From: an uncultured SAR324 cluster bacterium
GTDB taxonomy: Bacteria > SAR324 > NAC60-12
Reading direction: 5' to 3'
Length of the DNA: 64,000 nt
NCBI GenBank assembly: GCA_905182865.1
Contig: CAJJCY010000004.1
Location: 434,001 to 498,000, forward strand
In this document: in pieces, positions 29,816-41,488 of the stretch
Layout: the number at the start of each line of letters is the position of its first letter
Numbering within the stretch: the first letter of the stretch is position 1
Made by a program: the position numbers and the translations under genes
Notes under the pieces: generated by a model
Databases searched by the model: none
Told to the model about the DNA's origin: nothing
The model's input: the letters and a program-made list of their open reading frames with translations, nothing else

Positions 29816-31192
29816 TCAGGAATTGAAAAGTGGAGAAAAGCTGACATTAAAAGCAAAACCGAGATAAATGGCGATTCCAATGATGTCGCTGGTAGTTGTA
29901 ATAAAAGGCCCTGTTGCTATAGCAGGATCGATATTCATTCGTTTAAGTATAATTGGAATTGTTGAACCAACTACTGCTGCAAAACAAACAACGATCAATA
30001 ATGAAATTCCTGATGTAATGGCCCTCCCAACATCATCAGTCAGGTACCATGACATGCCTGCCAGTATGAAAGAACAAATAATTCCATTCAAAAATGCGAC
30101 CCTTAACTCTTTCCAGAGCCGAACAAGAATATCAGTAGTTTGTATTGCTCCTGTGGCAAGTCCACGCACAACAATTGAAGAAGACTGTATGCCGATACTT
30201 CCTCCAAGTGCTGCTACAAGAGGAATAAAATAAGTTACATCCGGTAGCGAAATAAGAGCATTTTCATACAAACTCATCACTATAGCAGTTAAAAAACCTC
30301 CAAACAAACCAACCAGCAACCAGGGCAACCTATCACCTGAAGCTCGTAAAACCGATGTCTCACTAACCTCTTCGTCCCCTGTACCGGCAATATGACCCAT
30401 ATCTTCATTATATTCATCAACAATCACATCCACCAAATCATCCAGAGTAATACGGCCGATTAGACGCAAATGCTTATCTATTACCGGAACAACTACCAAA
30501 TCATATTCCTGCGCAATCCGTGCAACTTCCTCCTGATCCAAATCCTGATCAACAGCAACCACTTCATGATCCATCAAATTTTCAATTAATTTATGGCGCT
30601 CCGCCAACAAAAGTTCAGTAGTACCAATTGTACCAATCAAGTGATCATGATCATCGACAACGTAAGCTGTATAAAATAATTCGAAACCCTCCTTTTTAAC
30701 AAATTTTTGTATTTCTTTGATTGCTGCTGCAACCGTTTGGTCTCTATGGATCGCCACAACATAGGGCGTCATGAGTCCGCCTGCACTTTCTTCATCATAT
30801 TGAAGAAGATTGGTCAGTTCTTCACGATCTTTTTCCGGCAGTTTCTCAAGCAACGCTTCAGCTTTTTCATCATCCAACAGACCAACAAAGTCAGCCGCAT
30901 CGTCCTGCGGCATATCCTCGATTGCATTACTCAATCGATCAGTAGATATTTGTTCTACAATATCGCCAAGAATGGAAGGTGAATCCTGCAGATTGTTTAG
31001 CACCTCTGAAGACGTTCCCCGATCCAGATTTTCCAGTAATACCAACTGTTGCTTCAATTTTAACTGCAGCAGAATGTTGGCAATTTCCAAAGGTTTAAGC
31101 GGTTCAAGTATGCTTTTCAACAACTGTGTCCGTTCCGTGTTGATCAGTTTATTGACCAGCTTATGGATTTGTGTGTCGCGACTTTTAGTCAT
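29816..31192 (-). CDS. mgtE: MgtE-type magnesium channel/transporter
   Basis: A 458-residue inner-membrane Mg2+ channel. The N-terminal helical MgtE_N domain (residues about 30-130; DDAADFVGLLDDEKAEALLE, DREELTNLLQYDEESAGGLM) is followed by two CBS domains (about 135-255; DDHDHLIGTIGTTELLLAER, DKHLRLIGRITLDDLVDVIV). The membrane domain (285-458) has about five helices and the pore motif GGSIGIQSSSIVVRGLATG. The N-terminal and CBS domains gate the pore by sensing internal Mg2+. Intact, with the standard length. It precedes holB by 7 nt. Confidence 0.95.
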   Translation of the reverse strand: MTKSRDTQIHKLVNKLINTERTQLLKSILEPLKPLEIANILLQLKLKQQLVLLENLDRGTSSEVLNNLQDSPSILGDIVEQISTDRLSNAIEDMPQDDAADFVGLLDDEKAEALLEKLPEKDREELTNLLQYDEESAGGLMTPYVVAIHRDQTVAAAIKEIQKFVKKEGFELFYTAYVVDDHDHLIGTIGTTELLLAERHKLIENLMDHEVVAVDQDLDQEEVARIAQEYDLVVVPVIDKHLRLIGRITLDDLVDVIVDEYNEDMGHIAGTGDEEVSETSVLRASGDRLPWLLVGLFGGFLTAIVMSLYENALISLPDVTYFIPLVAALGGSIGIQSSSIVVRGLATGAIQTTDILVRLWKELRVAFLNGIICSFILAGMSWYLTDDVGRAITSGISLLIVVCFAAVVGSTIPIILKRMNIDPAIATGPFITTTSDIIGIAIYLGFAFNVSFSPLFNS

Positions 31193-31227
31193 GATTATAT
31201 TTGCAAAAAATTCAATTATATCTGCAC

Positions 31228-32733
31228 TTATTTAAGCGGTTGCCATTCCTCCACAAAATCTACAAGAAGTCTCACCCCGACACCAGTAGCCCCACTGTTG
31301 GGCTGGTAACCGAGATGTTTTACATTCCAGGATGTTCCTGCTATATCAAGATGGACCCAAGGTGTTTTATCTACAAAATGTTCTAAAAACAGACCTGCAA
31401 CTATGACTCCGGAATCACCTCCGCCAATATTTTGCAGGTCTGCATATTTACCCTTGATGGATTCGCCATATTCGGGGAAGCTTGGAAACTGCCAGACCCG
31501 GTCACCACTAATATTTCCTGCTCTACGTACTTGTTCCATCAAGGCATCATTGTTCGAGACTGCTCCAGTAGTGAGGTGCCCTAGTGCAGCAACACATGCC
31601 CCAGTGAGAGTAGCCAGGTCGATAACCGCATCAGGCTTGTACTCCTTAACAACATAACTAAGTGCATCACCAAGAATCAGTCGGCCTTCTGCATCTGTGT
31701 TGAGGATTTCAACCCGTTTGCCGTTATGTGCTGTAACTATGTCTCCCGGACGTTGGGCATCGCCGCCAGGCATATTTTCCGTTGTTGGAATAACAGCAAT
31801 AATATTTAGTTTTGGGTTAACCTGTCCTATGACTTTCATTGCACCCAAAACGGCTGCAGCACCGCACATATCGAATTTCATTTCGTCCATATTTTTCCCA
31901 GGCTTGAGTGAAATTCCACCTGAATCAAATGTTACCCCTTTTCCAACAATTGCAACTGTTTGTTTGGCCTGCTGATGAGTATACTCCAAAATAATTAATT
32001 TAGCCGGTTCACGGGAACCTCTTGACACACCAAGGAGCATCTCCATACCCAGTTTTCTCATATCTTTTTCTTCCAAAACCGTGCATTCCATTTTGTATTT
32101 TACAGCAATCCTTTTTGCCTCAGCCGCAAGATCTTTTGGTTTCAAATCATTTGCGGGCGTATTACCTAATGTGCGGGCCAGATTTGTCCCTTCAGCACGT
32201 ATTTTCCCATTTTTTAAATCTTTCAATGAAGTAAGTTTTTCCGGGTCACAACATTTAATCGTAATTGATTTGGAGTTCTTTTTTTCATTTTGTGATTTTT
32301 TGTAAGTGTTAAACTCATAGGCACCTAAAGTTAAACCTTCTACCAGAACCTGTCCTGCATCTACTTCAACTGCATTTTGAATAAGTGAGGTCACAACAAA
32401 TCCAACCTTATTTGCTTTCAGTAAAGTCAGCATTTTTCCTGCTTTTCCTGCAGCACGTCTCAACGTCTCAGCATCTAATTCATCTTTTTTACCCAGACCA
32501 ATCGCTAATATTTGCGGGATTTTTGCATAACCAGAAAACAAATGCTGACTTTTGTCTTTCTTACCTGTAAAAACTTTCAATTTAATTGAATCGTTCAGGT
32601 TTTTTTTGAGATCTCCTGGAAGGGCACTTAGTCCACTTCCAGAAAGGTCTGAGTCTTCAACTACAAATACGACCAGAGCTTCCAGTTTTTCACTTGTGAA
32701 AGAATCATTACTGTATTCAATTTTTAGTTCCAT
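31228..32733 (-). CDS. pepA: Cytosol leucyl aminopeptidase PepA
   Basis: A 501-residue M17 metallopeptidase that removes N-terminal amino acids using two metal ions. Catalytic signatures: VGKGVTFDSGGISLKPG (metal Lys and Asp), DMCGAAAVLGAM, and the family stamp NTDAEGRLILGDALSY. The start chosen is the ATG at 32733 (MELKIEYSNDSFTSEK), which matches the N-terminal macro-like domain; the frame is open to 32769 but without similarity. It ends 35 nt before mgtE on the same strand and may be its operon leader. Some PepA proteins also bind DNA; nothing here tests that. Confidence 0.95.
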   Translation of the reverse strand: MELKIEYSNDSFTSEKLEALVVFVVEDSDLSGSGLSALPGDLKKNLNDSIKLKVFTGKKDKSQHLFSGYAKIPQILAIGLGKKDELDAETLRRAAGKAGKMLTLLKANKVGFVVTSLIQNAVEVDAGQVLVEGLTLGAYEFNTYKKSQNEKKNSKSITIKCCDPEKLTSLKDLKNGKIRAEGTNLARTLGNTPANDLKPKDLAAEAKRIAVKYKMECTVLEEKDMRKLGMEMLLGVSRGSREPAKLIILEYTHQQAKQTVAIVGKGVTFDSGGISLKPGKNMDEMKFDMCGAAAVLGAMKVIGQVNPKLNIIAVIPTTENMPGGDAQRPGDIVTAHNGKRVEILNTDAEGRLILGDALSYVVKEYKPDAVIDLATLTGACVAALGHLTTGAVSNNDALMEQVRRAGNISGDRVWQFPSFPEYGESIKGKYADLQNIGGGDSGVIVAGLFLEHFVDKTPWVHLDIAGTSWNVKHLGYQPNSGATGVGVRLLVDFVEEWQPLK

Positions 32734-33263
32734 GTTAAAACTTTTTATAAAAAGATGATAATTCAGCACCCATATACTAAATACACGGTATTTAAGTGTC
32801 AGGTTAAATTTTTTAAGTAATCACCATACCCAGCCTGCAGAGAAACAGACAAGACTTTAGTGTAAAAGGCGTTAATTCATTACCAGAGAGATTGCAGTCT
32901 GCGTGCGCCACTTATTAGATAATCTGCATCAATTCCAAGATATCTTAAATGATTAAAGGCAGACCAGATGACAACAGCAAAACATAGAGTCAGTAAAAAA
33001 ACTGTCATAAACATAAACTATTAAAAAGTTGGCAAACAATTTTCATCAAGCAACTTTAGTTAATATAAAAGTTGACATGTCAGTAAGAGACTATAGATTT
33101 CGTTGATGAATTTTACTTTTTACTTATACTTGATTCACTTCCAAAATCAACTTTGCAAGTTTTCAAAAAGCTTCATAGTCCTTTGTTAGATAAGTCAAAA
33201 AACATAAACCGATAATTCCTATTATTCTCACTTCCCACCATTTTTTACAAATCCTTGTGATTC
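32734..33263. other. Intergenic region between divergent pepA and the FG-GAP gene
   Basis: About 530 bases with no gene. Strongly AT-rich with no obvious repeats. It should hold divergent promoters; no specific boxes were identified with confidence. Confidence 0.4.
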
Positions 33264-36200
33264 ATGTTCAAGGCCAAAATAATATTTAACATTCAGGTTG
33301 CTTTTTCCCTTTTTCTGATACTGGGATTTTCTTTGGGAACACCAAATTATTCCACAGCCGGAGAAGAACAGCCTATTCTGACATACAACTGGATACCACA
33401 GTTTTATGGAAAGATGAAAGGTGAAACAAAGTTACTTTACACACGCAGCTTTGCACGGAGTATATTACGTTTTGTAGATATTGACGATGATGGAGATGAT
33501 GACCTGTTTGTTGGAAAAGCGGATGGGCGCATTGCTTTTTTTCACAATCAAGGCAGCACTACAACTCCGATCTTCAAATTGATAACAGAAGATTTAGTGG
33601 TAATTCATGAAGGTGTAGACAAACAAAGCAATTCCATACTAATACAAACCATTCTTGATGTTGGAAACAATGCTGCTCCAGAGTTTGTTGACATCGACAA
33701 TGACGGAGACTTTGATCTTTTTATTGGTTCCAAAGATGGCCATATTTTCCACTACGAAAATCGGGGGAACAAACTCAGCCCACGATTTTTCCGTAAAACT
33801 CCAATTTACATGGGTCTGAAATTTGGAGGGAACAGTGTACCGCTTTTAGCGATTTTAACGGTGACAGAACTTATGATTTACTGGTAGGCACAGGTTCAGG
33901 TAAAATTCACATATTTTTTAATTCCGGAATGCACCCAGGAGGCTGTTTTTTGTAGAGCGTTTAAGGTCTCAGATCCACCAGATAAACGTTGCAAATATCA
34001 ACCTGAACTAGTTGCAGACATTGCCCCTCAAGCCAATGCCGTTCCTGAATTGGTGGATTGGGATCAAGATAATGATTTGGATCTGGTTGTTGGAAAATCA
34101 AACGGAAAAATCAATTATTATCTCAATACCGGAGATAACTTTGCTCCATTATGGAACCTAAAATCCAGACATTTCCAGTTTATTGACGGCGGCGGCAGTG
34201 TTGCACCTACATTTCATGATTTGAACAAGGACGGTTTTTCAGAACTATTTTTAGGTACGTCTTCCTCAAAGATTGTCTATTATGAAAATCATGAAATACT
34301 GCTGGATTTGCTTCGAAAAATATCTGCTATTCAACTGGTAAAGATTGATATGACTGCCTCATTTGAAAAAGTTCTCTCTCAAGCATGTTCTCAATTAAGA
34401 GGGATTCCGGAATGCCTTGTACCACTTGCAGTTGCTTTCGGTGTACCTGAAGGAAAAAAGATTAACAGAATGGTGGAGTTGTACCCCTTTATTTTGCGTC
34501 CGGATCTAAGTATAAAATCTAATTCCGATAATACCGACGATATTACTGAGGTTTCCAGTAATTCAAATAAAAGTGAAGCAGACACTTCTAAGCAACAAAA
34601 CTCAGTTGTTAATGAGAACATTCAGGATGAAAACAAAGATAATATGGAAAATGCAGTAACACAGGTAGACCAAGCAACTGCAGCTGGAGAATCAGAAACT
34701 GAAAAAGATGTGATAAAAGAAAAGATTGATAAATTAACTTCTCAGGGAATTATTACACGAAATCAACTCTGGTTATCCAGCAGAAACTTTTTGAAGATAG
34801 AGAATCTAATTGGCAGTGACCGCCACTCCTTCCTTACAAGCGGCGACTGGAACCAGGATGGCCGAATAGATATCCTTCTCGGCAGTCGTTCAGGTAAAAT
34901 ATTTGCTTTTGAAAACCGTGCTGAAAAAGGCACAGACTGGTATGAACTTAATTTCCCTGTACTTGAAAATAATAAGAGACAGTACAGTTCTCCTGTTTTA
35001 TCAGATATTGACGCAGATGGAGATTTAGATATTATCAGCGGAAATAAAAATGGTAAATTGGAATGGATACTAAACCGCGGTTCAGAAAAAAGACCGGAAT
35101 GGGTGGTACATGACGTAAATTTATCACAAATTGATGTAGGAAGTTTCAGTACACCATTGTTAAATGATATGGATGGAGATGACGACCTGGATCTCCTGAT
35201 AGGAAACAGTAAGGGCTTGATTATTTATTATGAAAATCAAGGTAACAAAAACACACCGTATTTTGTACTGCGCAACACACGCATTGCCGGGTTTCAAACG
35301 AAAGCCAGTTCTGCACCAACTTTTTGGAAATGGAACGGAGACAAGCATCCTGACCTTGTTGTTGGCGGTAGAGAGGGATTTTTAAGTCTAATCAGTCATC
35401 TTCCTCCTGAAAGTTCCCCTGCACTGGATGGATGGACCCTGGAGGCCGAACACTGGCAAAATATCAAGGCCATCGGGTACAGCACACCGCATTTTGTGGA
35501 TTTTGAAGGTGACAACAAAACAGATTTGCTGATTGGTGATGTACAAGGTAATTTGCTTTATTGGAAAAATGGCGGTTTGAAAAAGACAATAGAGTCTAAA
35601 CAGGAGAGTACGCTTGTTCTTACAGAAAACACTTTGGAGGATGAAGAGCAGGAGGAAGAAAATGAACAAGCAGACAACACGATTATTCCAGTTGAGAATA
35701 CTAAAACTGAACAAGATTCTAAAGCATTTGGACCTATTGAACCATCTTTTGAGTTTGTAAGTTCCAGGTATGGGAATCTGGAACTTGGACGTCGTGCTTT
35801 TCCTGCATTTATGGATGTGGACGGCGATAACAATCTTGATTTAATTGTTGGAAACAGTGCCGGTGAGTTAAGATACTACCGACGTGAATTAGGTTCAGGA
35901 GATGCGATGTGGACTCTTGAAAGCAAGCACTTTCTAGGCTATCAAGGCAGAAAAAATTCCGCTCCAGTTTTTGCGGATTTGGATGGTGATGGAGATTTTG
36001 ATCTGCTGGTTGGCAATCAAGAAGGAAGTATTGACTACTGGGAGAATAAAGGCAATTCTGAGATAGCTGACTTCGTCTACAATCCTACTCAGTTTATTGG
36101 TGTGGCTGGAGGAAGAAACTCAGTCCCAGCTGTTCTAGACCTCAATGGTGACGGCCGTAATGATTTGCTGACAGGAAACTTCATCGGTCAACTACGTAAA

Positions 36201-36548
36201 TTTGATCGTATAGAACAGGGCAACGGTTTTTATTTTCGACTTGAAAGACGCAAATATTTAAATTTAGATATTGGTATTGGTTCTGTACCTAAAATTACTG
36301 ACCTCAATAATGATCAGCAGCCAGACCTGATTATTGGCTCTGACTCAGGAAATATCATTAGCTTTCAGCCTGATCCGGAAAAACCAGGTATTCTGTCCTG
36401 GAAACCTTCTCTGGAATATTTTAAACAACTGAATTTACCAATTGGTGGAAACCCTGAATTTGTTGATTTGGATACAGATGGTGACTTGGATCTGATAGTA
36501 GGCAGTGAGGAAGGAACCCTGTATTACTTCCGTAACACAGGGCGCTGA
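33264..36548 (+). CDS. Large exported FG-GAP/VCBS beta-propeller protein (two frame breaks)
   Basis: About 1,095 codons. An N-terminal signal segment (FSLFLILGFSLGTPNYSTAG) is followed by about fifteen FG-GAP/VCBS units, each with a calcium-type D-x-D-x-D-G loop and a downstream DLxxG (DIDDDGDDDLFVGK, DWDQDNDLDLVVGK, DIDADGDLDIISGN, DLDGDGDFDLLVGN, DLDTDGDLDLIVGS). Two acidic, low-complexity linkers (near residues 390-470 and 780-825) divide the repeats into blocks. Such propellers act outside the cell in adhesion or carbohydrate binding. The frame slips near 33838 (SVP then A-F-S-D-F-N) and again near 33945 in a T-run (GTTTTTTG); each slip is one base. It ends about 66 nt from the convergent flagellin array. 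Confidence 0.85.
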
Positions 36549-36614
36549 TCATTTCAACTGGAGTACAGTGAGCACAAACACAAATGAGTACTTGATGCCC
36601 ACTGGAATAATAGT

Positions 36615-38079
36615 CTATCCAATCAACTTCAGCACAGTCATAGAATTCTGATTCGCCTGTGCCAGCATGGAAGTACTTGCTTCCATCATGATCTGATTAC
36701 GTGTGAACTGTTGCCATTTCTTCGGCCATATCCGCATCACGAATTACTGATTCCGAACTCACGGAATTTTCATGTGCAATCCGGAGGTAGTTCAGGTTGC
36801 TTTCCAGGTTATTCTTCTGGAATGCTCCCATTTCACCTCGACTGGAATTGACTTCCTGAATTGCTTTATCAATAACCCGAATAGCATCTTGGGCTTGTTC
36901 AGAATTAAGCACACTGATTTGAGCCAAAGAGTCAAAATTTGAAGAATTTGCTTCCCCTCTGCCTAAATCATTAGTTTTAATGCTCCCCAAAGAGTATTCT
37001 GAGAACTGGTTAGCTTCAGCACCAATCTGGAAAGTCAATGAGTTTTGAGAAAATGTTACAGTTCCTGCATTTCCTCCTACAGGTGTAGTTTCACCTGTAT
37101 AGCGGATCTTAATTCCCTCAACTGTATCAGCTCCAGGATCACCAGTCAAAATTTGACCTCTTCCGGTTGCCTGCTCTCCATTGATTTCGCCAGCTACATC
37201 TGTACCATTTGCAACCAGTTCGTCTATATTTGACACACTAGAAACAAGACCGGCTGTATTGCTTGCAGCTTGAAAGGTATGCTCGCTTCCGAACTCCCTG
37301 TGTCTTAATGTAATGGCCTGTGGAACTCCACTGCTTGTACCAGGCGGATAAGGCCGCATCAAATCAATATTTAAACCGGCATCACCGATTGCGGTTTCAA
37401 GATCATTCAGGGTCTGTTCAACTGATTTACCTTTTTCTGTTAAAAAGTTAACAGTTCTTCCACCTTCTGAAATGGTAATCTGTTCTCCAGCATCAATAGT
37501 CCCTTGAGTCAAAGCAGTTGTTCCACTATGCGTAGCACGGGTTGCAGCATTATTGATGTTAATATCGTAACCACCAACGCCGGAACTGTGTGCTTCAGTA
37601 CTGCCATCAACAAACTCAAGATTATCACCAGTAGTTACACCGTTACCTGAGCGACTTCCGTCAAGCAAATAGTTATGCCCATACTGTGTACTAGTAGCAA
37701 TACGGTTTACTTGCTCAAGAATGTTGTTCAATTCACTTTGATCTGCCTCGAGCATATTTGGATCATTGGCACCCTCGTTGCCTGCATGAACAGCCAATTG
37801 ACGTGCCTGAATCAGTGCACGACTGACCTCTTCAAGTGCTCCTTCTGCAGTTTGCATCAGAGAAATAGCCATCTCGGAATTGTCGATGGACTGGCGCAGA
37901 CCAGAAGCCTGTGCACGAAGATTCTCGGATATCTGCAGCTGCGCCGGACTATCCGCCGCACGGTTTATTTTTAAACCTGAAGAAAGCTTCTCCATGGTTT
38001 TTGATTGAGCGTTGCTATTATTAACAACGTTCCTGTGAGCATTTGCTGCGCTCATATTATGATTTATTCGCAAAGACAT
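36615..38079 (-). CDS. Flagellin, copy 1 (C-terminal helix lost by a one-base insertion)
   Basis: Structural protein of the flagellar filament. The N-terminal D0/D1 helices are standard (SLRINHNMSAANAHRNVVNN; LSSGLKINRAADSPAQLQIS). The central domain (about residues 170-390) contains a flagellin-IN-like motif (EQITISEGGRTVNFLTEKG), and D1 resumes with NNLESNLNYLRIAHEN. The open frame stops at 36697 after ...EEMATVHT. Compared with copy 2, an extra A near 36711 (CAACAGTTC versus CAACGTTC) cuts off the last roughly 28 residues (NQIMMEASTSMLAQANQ...), which lie intact in the next frame to about 36615. Without them the subunit should not polymerise normally. Strong AAGGAGGA site 5 nt before the ATG. 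Confidence 0.92.
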
Positions 38080-38108
38080 AATGTCCTCCTTATTTGCGTG
38101 TTAAATGA

Positions 38109-38195
38109 TTCTCACTGCATGTGAGAACCTGATAGTGCCTTCGAAACCACATCCATGTACCGCCCCGCCGGCGCCCTCATCTGTATGGACGAGGG
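38109..38195 (-). promoter_or_regulatory. Structured 5' leader of flagellin copy 1 with a CsrA-like site
   Basis: Three elements lie upstream of the start codon. First, a 7-bp hairpin (TTCTCAC/GTGAGAA, 38109-38127). Second, GUACAUGGAUGU at 38149-38160, which matches the CsrA/RsmA SELEX consensus RUACARGGAUGU at 11 of 12 positions, with GGA flanked by a short stem. Third, an 8-bp hairpin (CCCTCGTC/GATGAGGG on the mRNA, 38174-38195). The GGA-rich ribosome site AAGGAGGA follows. Translational control by a CsrA-type protein is inferred, by analogy with flagellin leaders such as Bacillus hag. Confidence 0.6.
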
Positions 38196-38714
38196 TGTAA
38201 TGAGCTGTCGGATAACCATTCTCCAATCAGCTGATAAAAGCTTATAAAAAGCTCTTAATTTCTAAATTCATTTGTTGTCAAAATTAACAATGAATATTAC
38301 ATAAGCTTTTCTCCTCTATAGCGTTTTAACTAAATTGAGAGACTAATTTATCCTGTTTTAAAAACAATTAGTCAGCTACCTTTTTAAAATTAAATAATCC
38401 GTCTGCTATCGCTTTTTTGTTCTTACGTTTTCAATTTATAGTGACTAAACTTACGGTTAAATCTTTGCTCATTAAAATCAGCAAAATCCCTTAAATGAAC
38501 TGGTCCAGGTATTTATAAACAGTTCCTATTCAGTTCGACAAACTCTATACTATGTTCTATTTACGGCACAGTTCAGAACTGCAAGGATGCTTCATCAATA
38601 CAAATTCCTCTGCACTGTCCCGCAAAATATACTTCTAGTGTTCTATTTTACGAGTACGACTGTACTGGGCCGTATTGCTGATATTTACGAAACTCAAGTC
38701 TGCGCTGTTACGCA
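38196..38714. other. Non-coding DNA upstream of flagellin copy 1
   Basis: AT-rich, nearly identical to the matching part of unit 2. No gene is supported. A TTGACA at about 38275-38280 (minus strand) could be a -35 element, but no convincing partner box follows. Confidence 0.4.
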
Positions 38715-39060
38715 AAATCCAGCTCTCGTTTTATATCTCGGGAAACTGCCTGTTGACGCAACTATCCACGCACTAATCTTTAGACAAGTGAATCGCATAC
38801 TCGACTTAATACAAGCTCAAGTTCCCCTTAGCACTCACACTAAATCCAGCTCTCGTTTTATATCTCGGGAAACTGCCTGTTGACGCAACTATCCACGCAC
38901 TAATCTTTAGACAAGTGAATCGCATACTCGACTTAATACAAGCTCAAGTTCCTCTTAGCACCCACACTAAATCCAGCTCTCGTTTTATATCTCGGTAAAC
39001 TGCCTGTTGACGCAACTATCCACGCACTAATCTTTAGACGAGTGAATCGCATACTCTATT
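38715..39060. repeat. 127-bp tandem repeat, about 2.7 copies
   Basis: Copies begin at 38715, 38842 and 38969 (each AAATCCAGCTCTCGTTTTAT...), spacing exactly 127 bp. The last copy degrades near 39060. Since 127 is not a multiple of three, the plus-strand open frame across it is unlikely to be coding. Homologous copies (about 1.7) lie at 42096-42310. Confidence 0.85.
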
Positions 39061-39717
39061 TAAAAAACTATTTTTTATAATTAACTGCAGCAGAAATACT
39101 GTAAGCTTCTGGTACAGATTGATTATGGTATACCTTCTCTTATTCGCTCTTAGGTGCTATTACTGACTCTTATACGTTCTTGTTCTTTCTTGTTCTCTTG
39201 TTCGCTCTTGTTCACTCTTATTCGCTGACTTCAGCTAATAATCCTGGACTGGTATTATTTAAGCAGCTGTCTGATACTGACATTGCAGTTGCAGATCTTT
39301 AACAAACACTGGCTAAACCTATAATAAGGGTCTCGTAAATTGTCTAAAAACCAGATTATTCATTTTAACGTTTAAGTAACCTTGATGCAGTCGCACAAAG
39401 TCCTTTAATCAGGACCTCAACTGCAGAACTGCATAGTTCTATTTTTTTAACACTTACACTTAATAGCTCTTTTATTGCTGCTTGCAATGATATGAACTTT
39501 TTTTATTCAGCATCAAATTTACACTGTATTTTTCTGTACTCTAACACAATTCAACGGCTCAATACTTTAGCCTCAAGACGACCTCATTCAATTTTCTGAA
39601 AGCATCAATTTCAAAGCTGAAATACTTATATCTTTTTGCTCGTTTAAATCCATAAAACATCGTATATCTTTGTTTTCATGTAATATATGATGTAGTAAAA
39701 TAAGTCCCAACCCTGCG

Positions 39718-39778
39718 TCGTTTCGAAAAAAGTGAGAAATTTTGTACAAAGCAACTATACTAATGTCATTAATATTTC
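39718..39778. repeat. Copy of the dispersed palindromic element
   Basis: GTTTCGAAAAAAGTGAGAAA then CAACTATACTAATGTCATTA, followed by TTTCAGACTG. It shares its core with the elements at 12899-12978 and 43000-43050. Confidence 0.5.
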
Positions 39779-39820
39779 AGACTGTTTATGAGTCATTCTT
39801 ATATTATTTATTTACTAAAT

Positions 39821-39922
39821 TCATAAATACTCCTTAAGCAATTCAGCTCCTAATTTAGCCACTGGCTCTGCTTGTTCTCCTACTTGATAAGCATTATCTG
39901 CTGCATTATTTCCATCAATTAA
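39821..39922 (-). pseudogene. C-terminal fragment of an unidentified gene
   Basis: The minus strand reads ALIDGNNAADNAYQVGEQAE then PVAKLGAELLKEYL-stop, ending at 39821. The last dozen codons (AKLGAELLKEYL) recur at the end of unit 2 (43086-43129) with a different preceding sequence. It looks like the tail of a conserved soluble protein (an amphipathic helix; the pattern is reminiscent of hydroxymethylbilane synthase C-termini, without certainty). No start codon or upstream body remains, so it is a relic carried with the flagellin unit. Confidence 0.4.
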
Positions 39923-39994
39923 CGCTGATCATTTCAACTGGAGTACAGTGAGCACAAACACAAATGAGTACTTGATGCCCACTGGAATAATAGT

Positions 39995-41459
39995 CTATCC
40001 AATCAACTTCAGCACAGTCATAGAATTCTGATTCGCCTGTGCCAGCATGGAAGTACTTGCTTCCATCATGATCTGATTACGTGTGAACGTTGCCATTTCT
40101 TCGGCCATATCCGCATCACGAATTACTGATTCCGAACTCACGGAATTTTCATGTGCAATACGGAGGTAGTTCAGGTTGCTTTCCAGGTTATTCTTCTGGA
40201 ATGCTCCCATTTCACCTCGTCTGGAATTGACTTCCTGAATTGCTTTATCAATAACCCGAATAGAATCTTGGGCTTGTTCAGAATTAAGCACACTGATTTG
40301 AGCCAAAGAGTCAAAATTTGAAGAATTTTCTTCCCCTCTGCCTAAATCATTAGTTTTAATGCTCCCCAAAGAGTATTCTGAGAACTGGTTAGCTTCAGCA
40401 CCAACCTGGAAAGTCAATGAGTTTTGCGAAAAAGTTACAGTTCCGGCATTTCCTCCTGGAGGTGGAGTTTCACCTGTATAGCGGATCTTAATTCCCTCAA
40501 CTGTATCAGCTCCAATATCACCGGTCAAAATCTGACCTCTCCCGATTGCCTGCTCTCCATTGATTTCGCCAGATACATCTGTACCATTTGCAACCAGTTC
40601 GTTTATGTTTGACACACTAGAAACAAGACCGGCTGTATTGCTTGCAGCTTGAAAGGTATGCTCGCTTCCGAACTCCTTGTGTCTTAATGTAATGGCTTGT
40701 GGAGCACCACCGGTTGTTGCAGGCGGGAAAGGACGCATCAAATCAATATTTAAACCGGCTTCATCGATTGCGCTTTCCAGATTATTCAGGGTCTGTTCAA
40801 CTGATTTACCTTTTTCTGTTAAAAAGTTAACAGTTCTTCCACCTTCTGAAATGGTAATCTGTTCTCCAGCATCAATAGTCCCTTGAGTCAAAGCTAGTTG
40901 TTCCACTATGCGTAGCACGGGTTGCAGCATTATTGATGTTAATATTGTAACCACCAACGCCGGAACTGTGTGCTTCAGTACTGCCATCAACAAACTCAAG
41001 ATTATCACCAGTAGTTACACCATTACCTGAGCGACTTCCGTCAAGCAAATAGTTATGCCCATACTGTGTACTAGTCGCAATACGGTTTACTTGCTCAAGG
41101 ATGTTGTCTATTTCACTTTGATCTGCCTGGAGCATATTTGGATCATTGGCACCCTCGTTGCCTGCATGAACAGCCAATTGACGTGCCTGAACCAGCGCAC
41201 GACTGACCTCTTCAAGTGCTCCTTCTGCAGTTTGCATCAGTGAAACACCCATCTCTGAATTGTCAATGGCCTGCTTCAGACCAGAAGCCTGTGCACGAAG
41301 ATTCTCAGATATCTGCAGCTGCGCCGGACTATCCGCCGCACGGTTTATTTTTAAACCTGAAGAAAGCTTCTCCATGGTTTTTGATTGAGCGCTGCTATTA
41401 TTAACAACGTTCCTGTGAGCATTTACTGCACTCATATTATGATTTATTCGCAAAGACAT
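39995..41459 (-). CDS. Flagellin, copy 2 (frameshifted in the centre)
   Basis: Near-identical to copy 1 and complete at both ends: MSLRINHNMSAVNAHRNVV at the start and RDADMAEEMATFTRNQIMME then SMLAQANQNSMTVLKLIG at the end. The frame breaks near 40893, where CAAAGCTAGTTG carries one more T than the CAAAGCAGTTG of copy 1. This splits the gene just before the central EQITISEGG motif. One base restores a protein of about 487 residues. Copies 1 and 2 are thus each broken by a different single base, which suggests either sequence error or a pair of inactivated cassettes. AAGGAGGA ribosome site as in copy 1. Confidence 0.92.
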
Positions 41460-41488
41460 AATGTCCTCCTTATTTGCGTGTTAAATGA

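Larger units (their letters stand above)
36543..39862 (-). repeat. Tandem duplication, unit 1 (flagellin gene plus upstream non-coding DNA)
   Basis: The sequence from CGCTGATCATTTCAACTGG at 36543 to CAGCTCCTAATTTAGC near 39862 recurs almost base for base at 39923-43129. It starts within a few bases of the FG-GAP stop codon. It contains flagellin copy 1, its leader and about 1.7 kb of non-coding DNA. The two units differ mainly in the copy number of a 127-bp repeat and of short T-rich repeats. Confidence 0.9.

Noticed and set aside
38587..38883. 98-residue plus-strand open frame, with a paralog at 41968-42264
   Set aside because: It crosses the 127-bp repeat, whose period is not a multiple of three, and its duplication simply follows the duplicated unit. 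No ribosome site or protein-like conservation.
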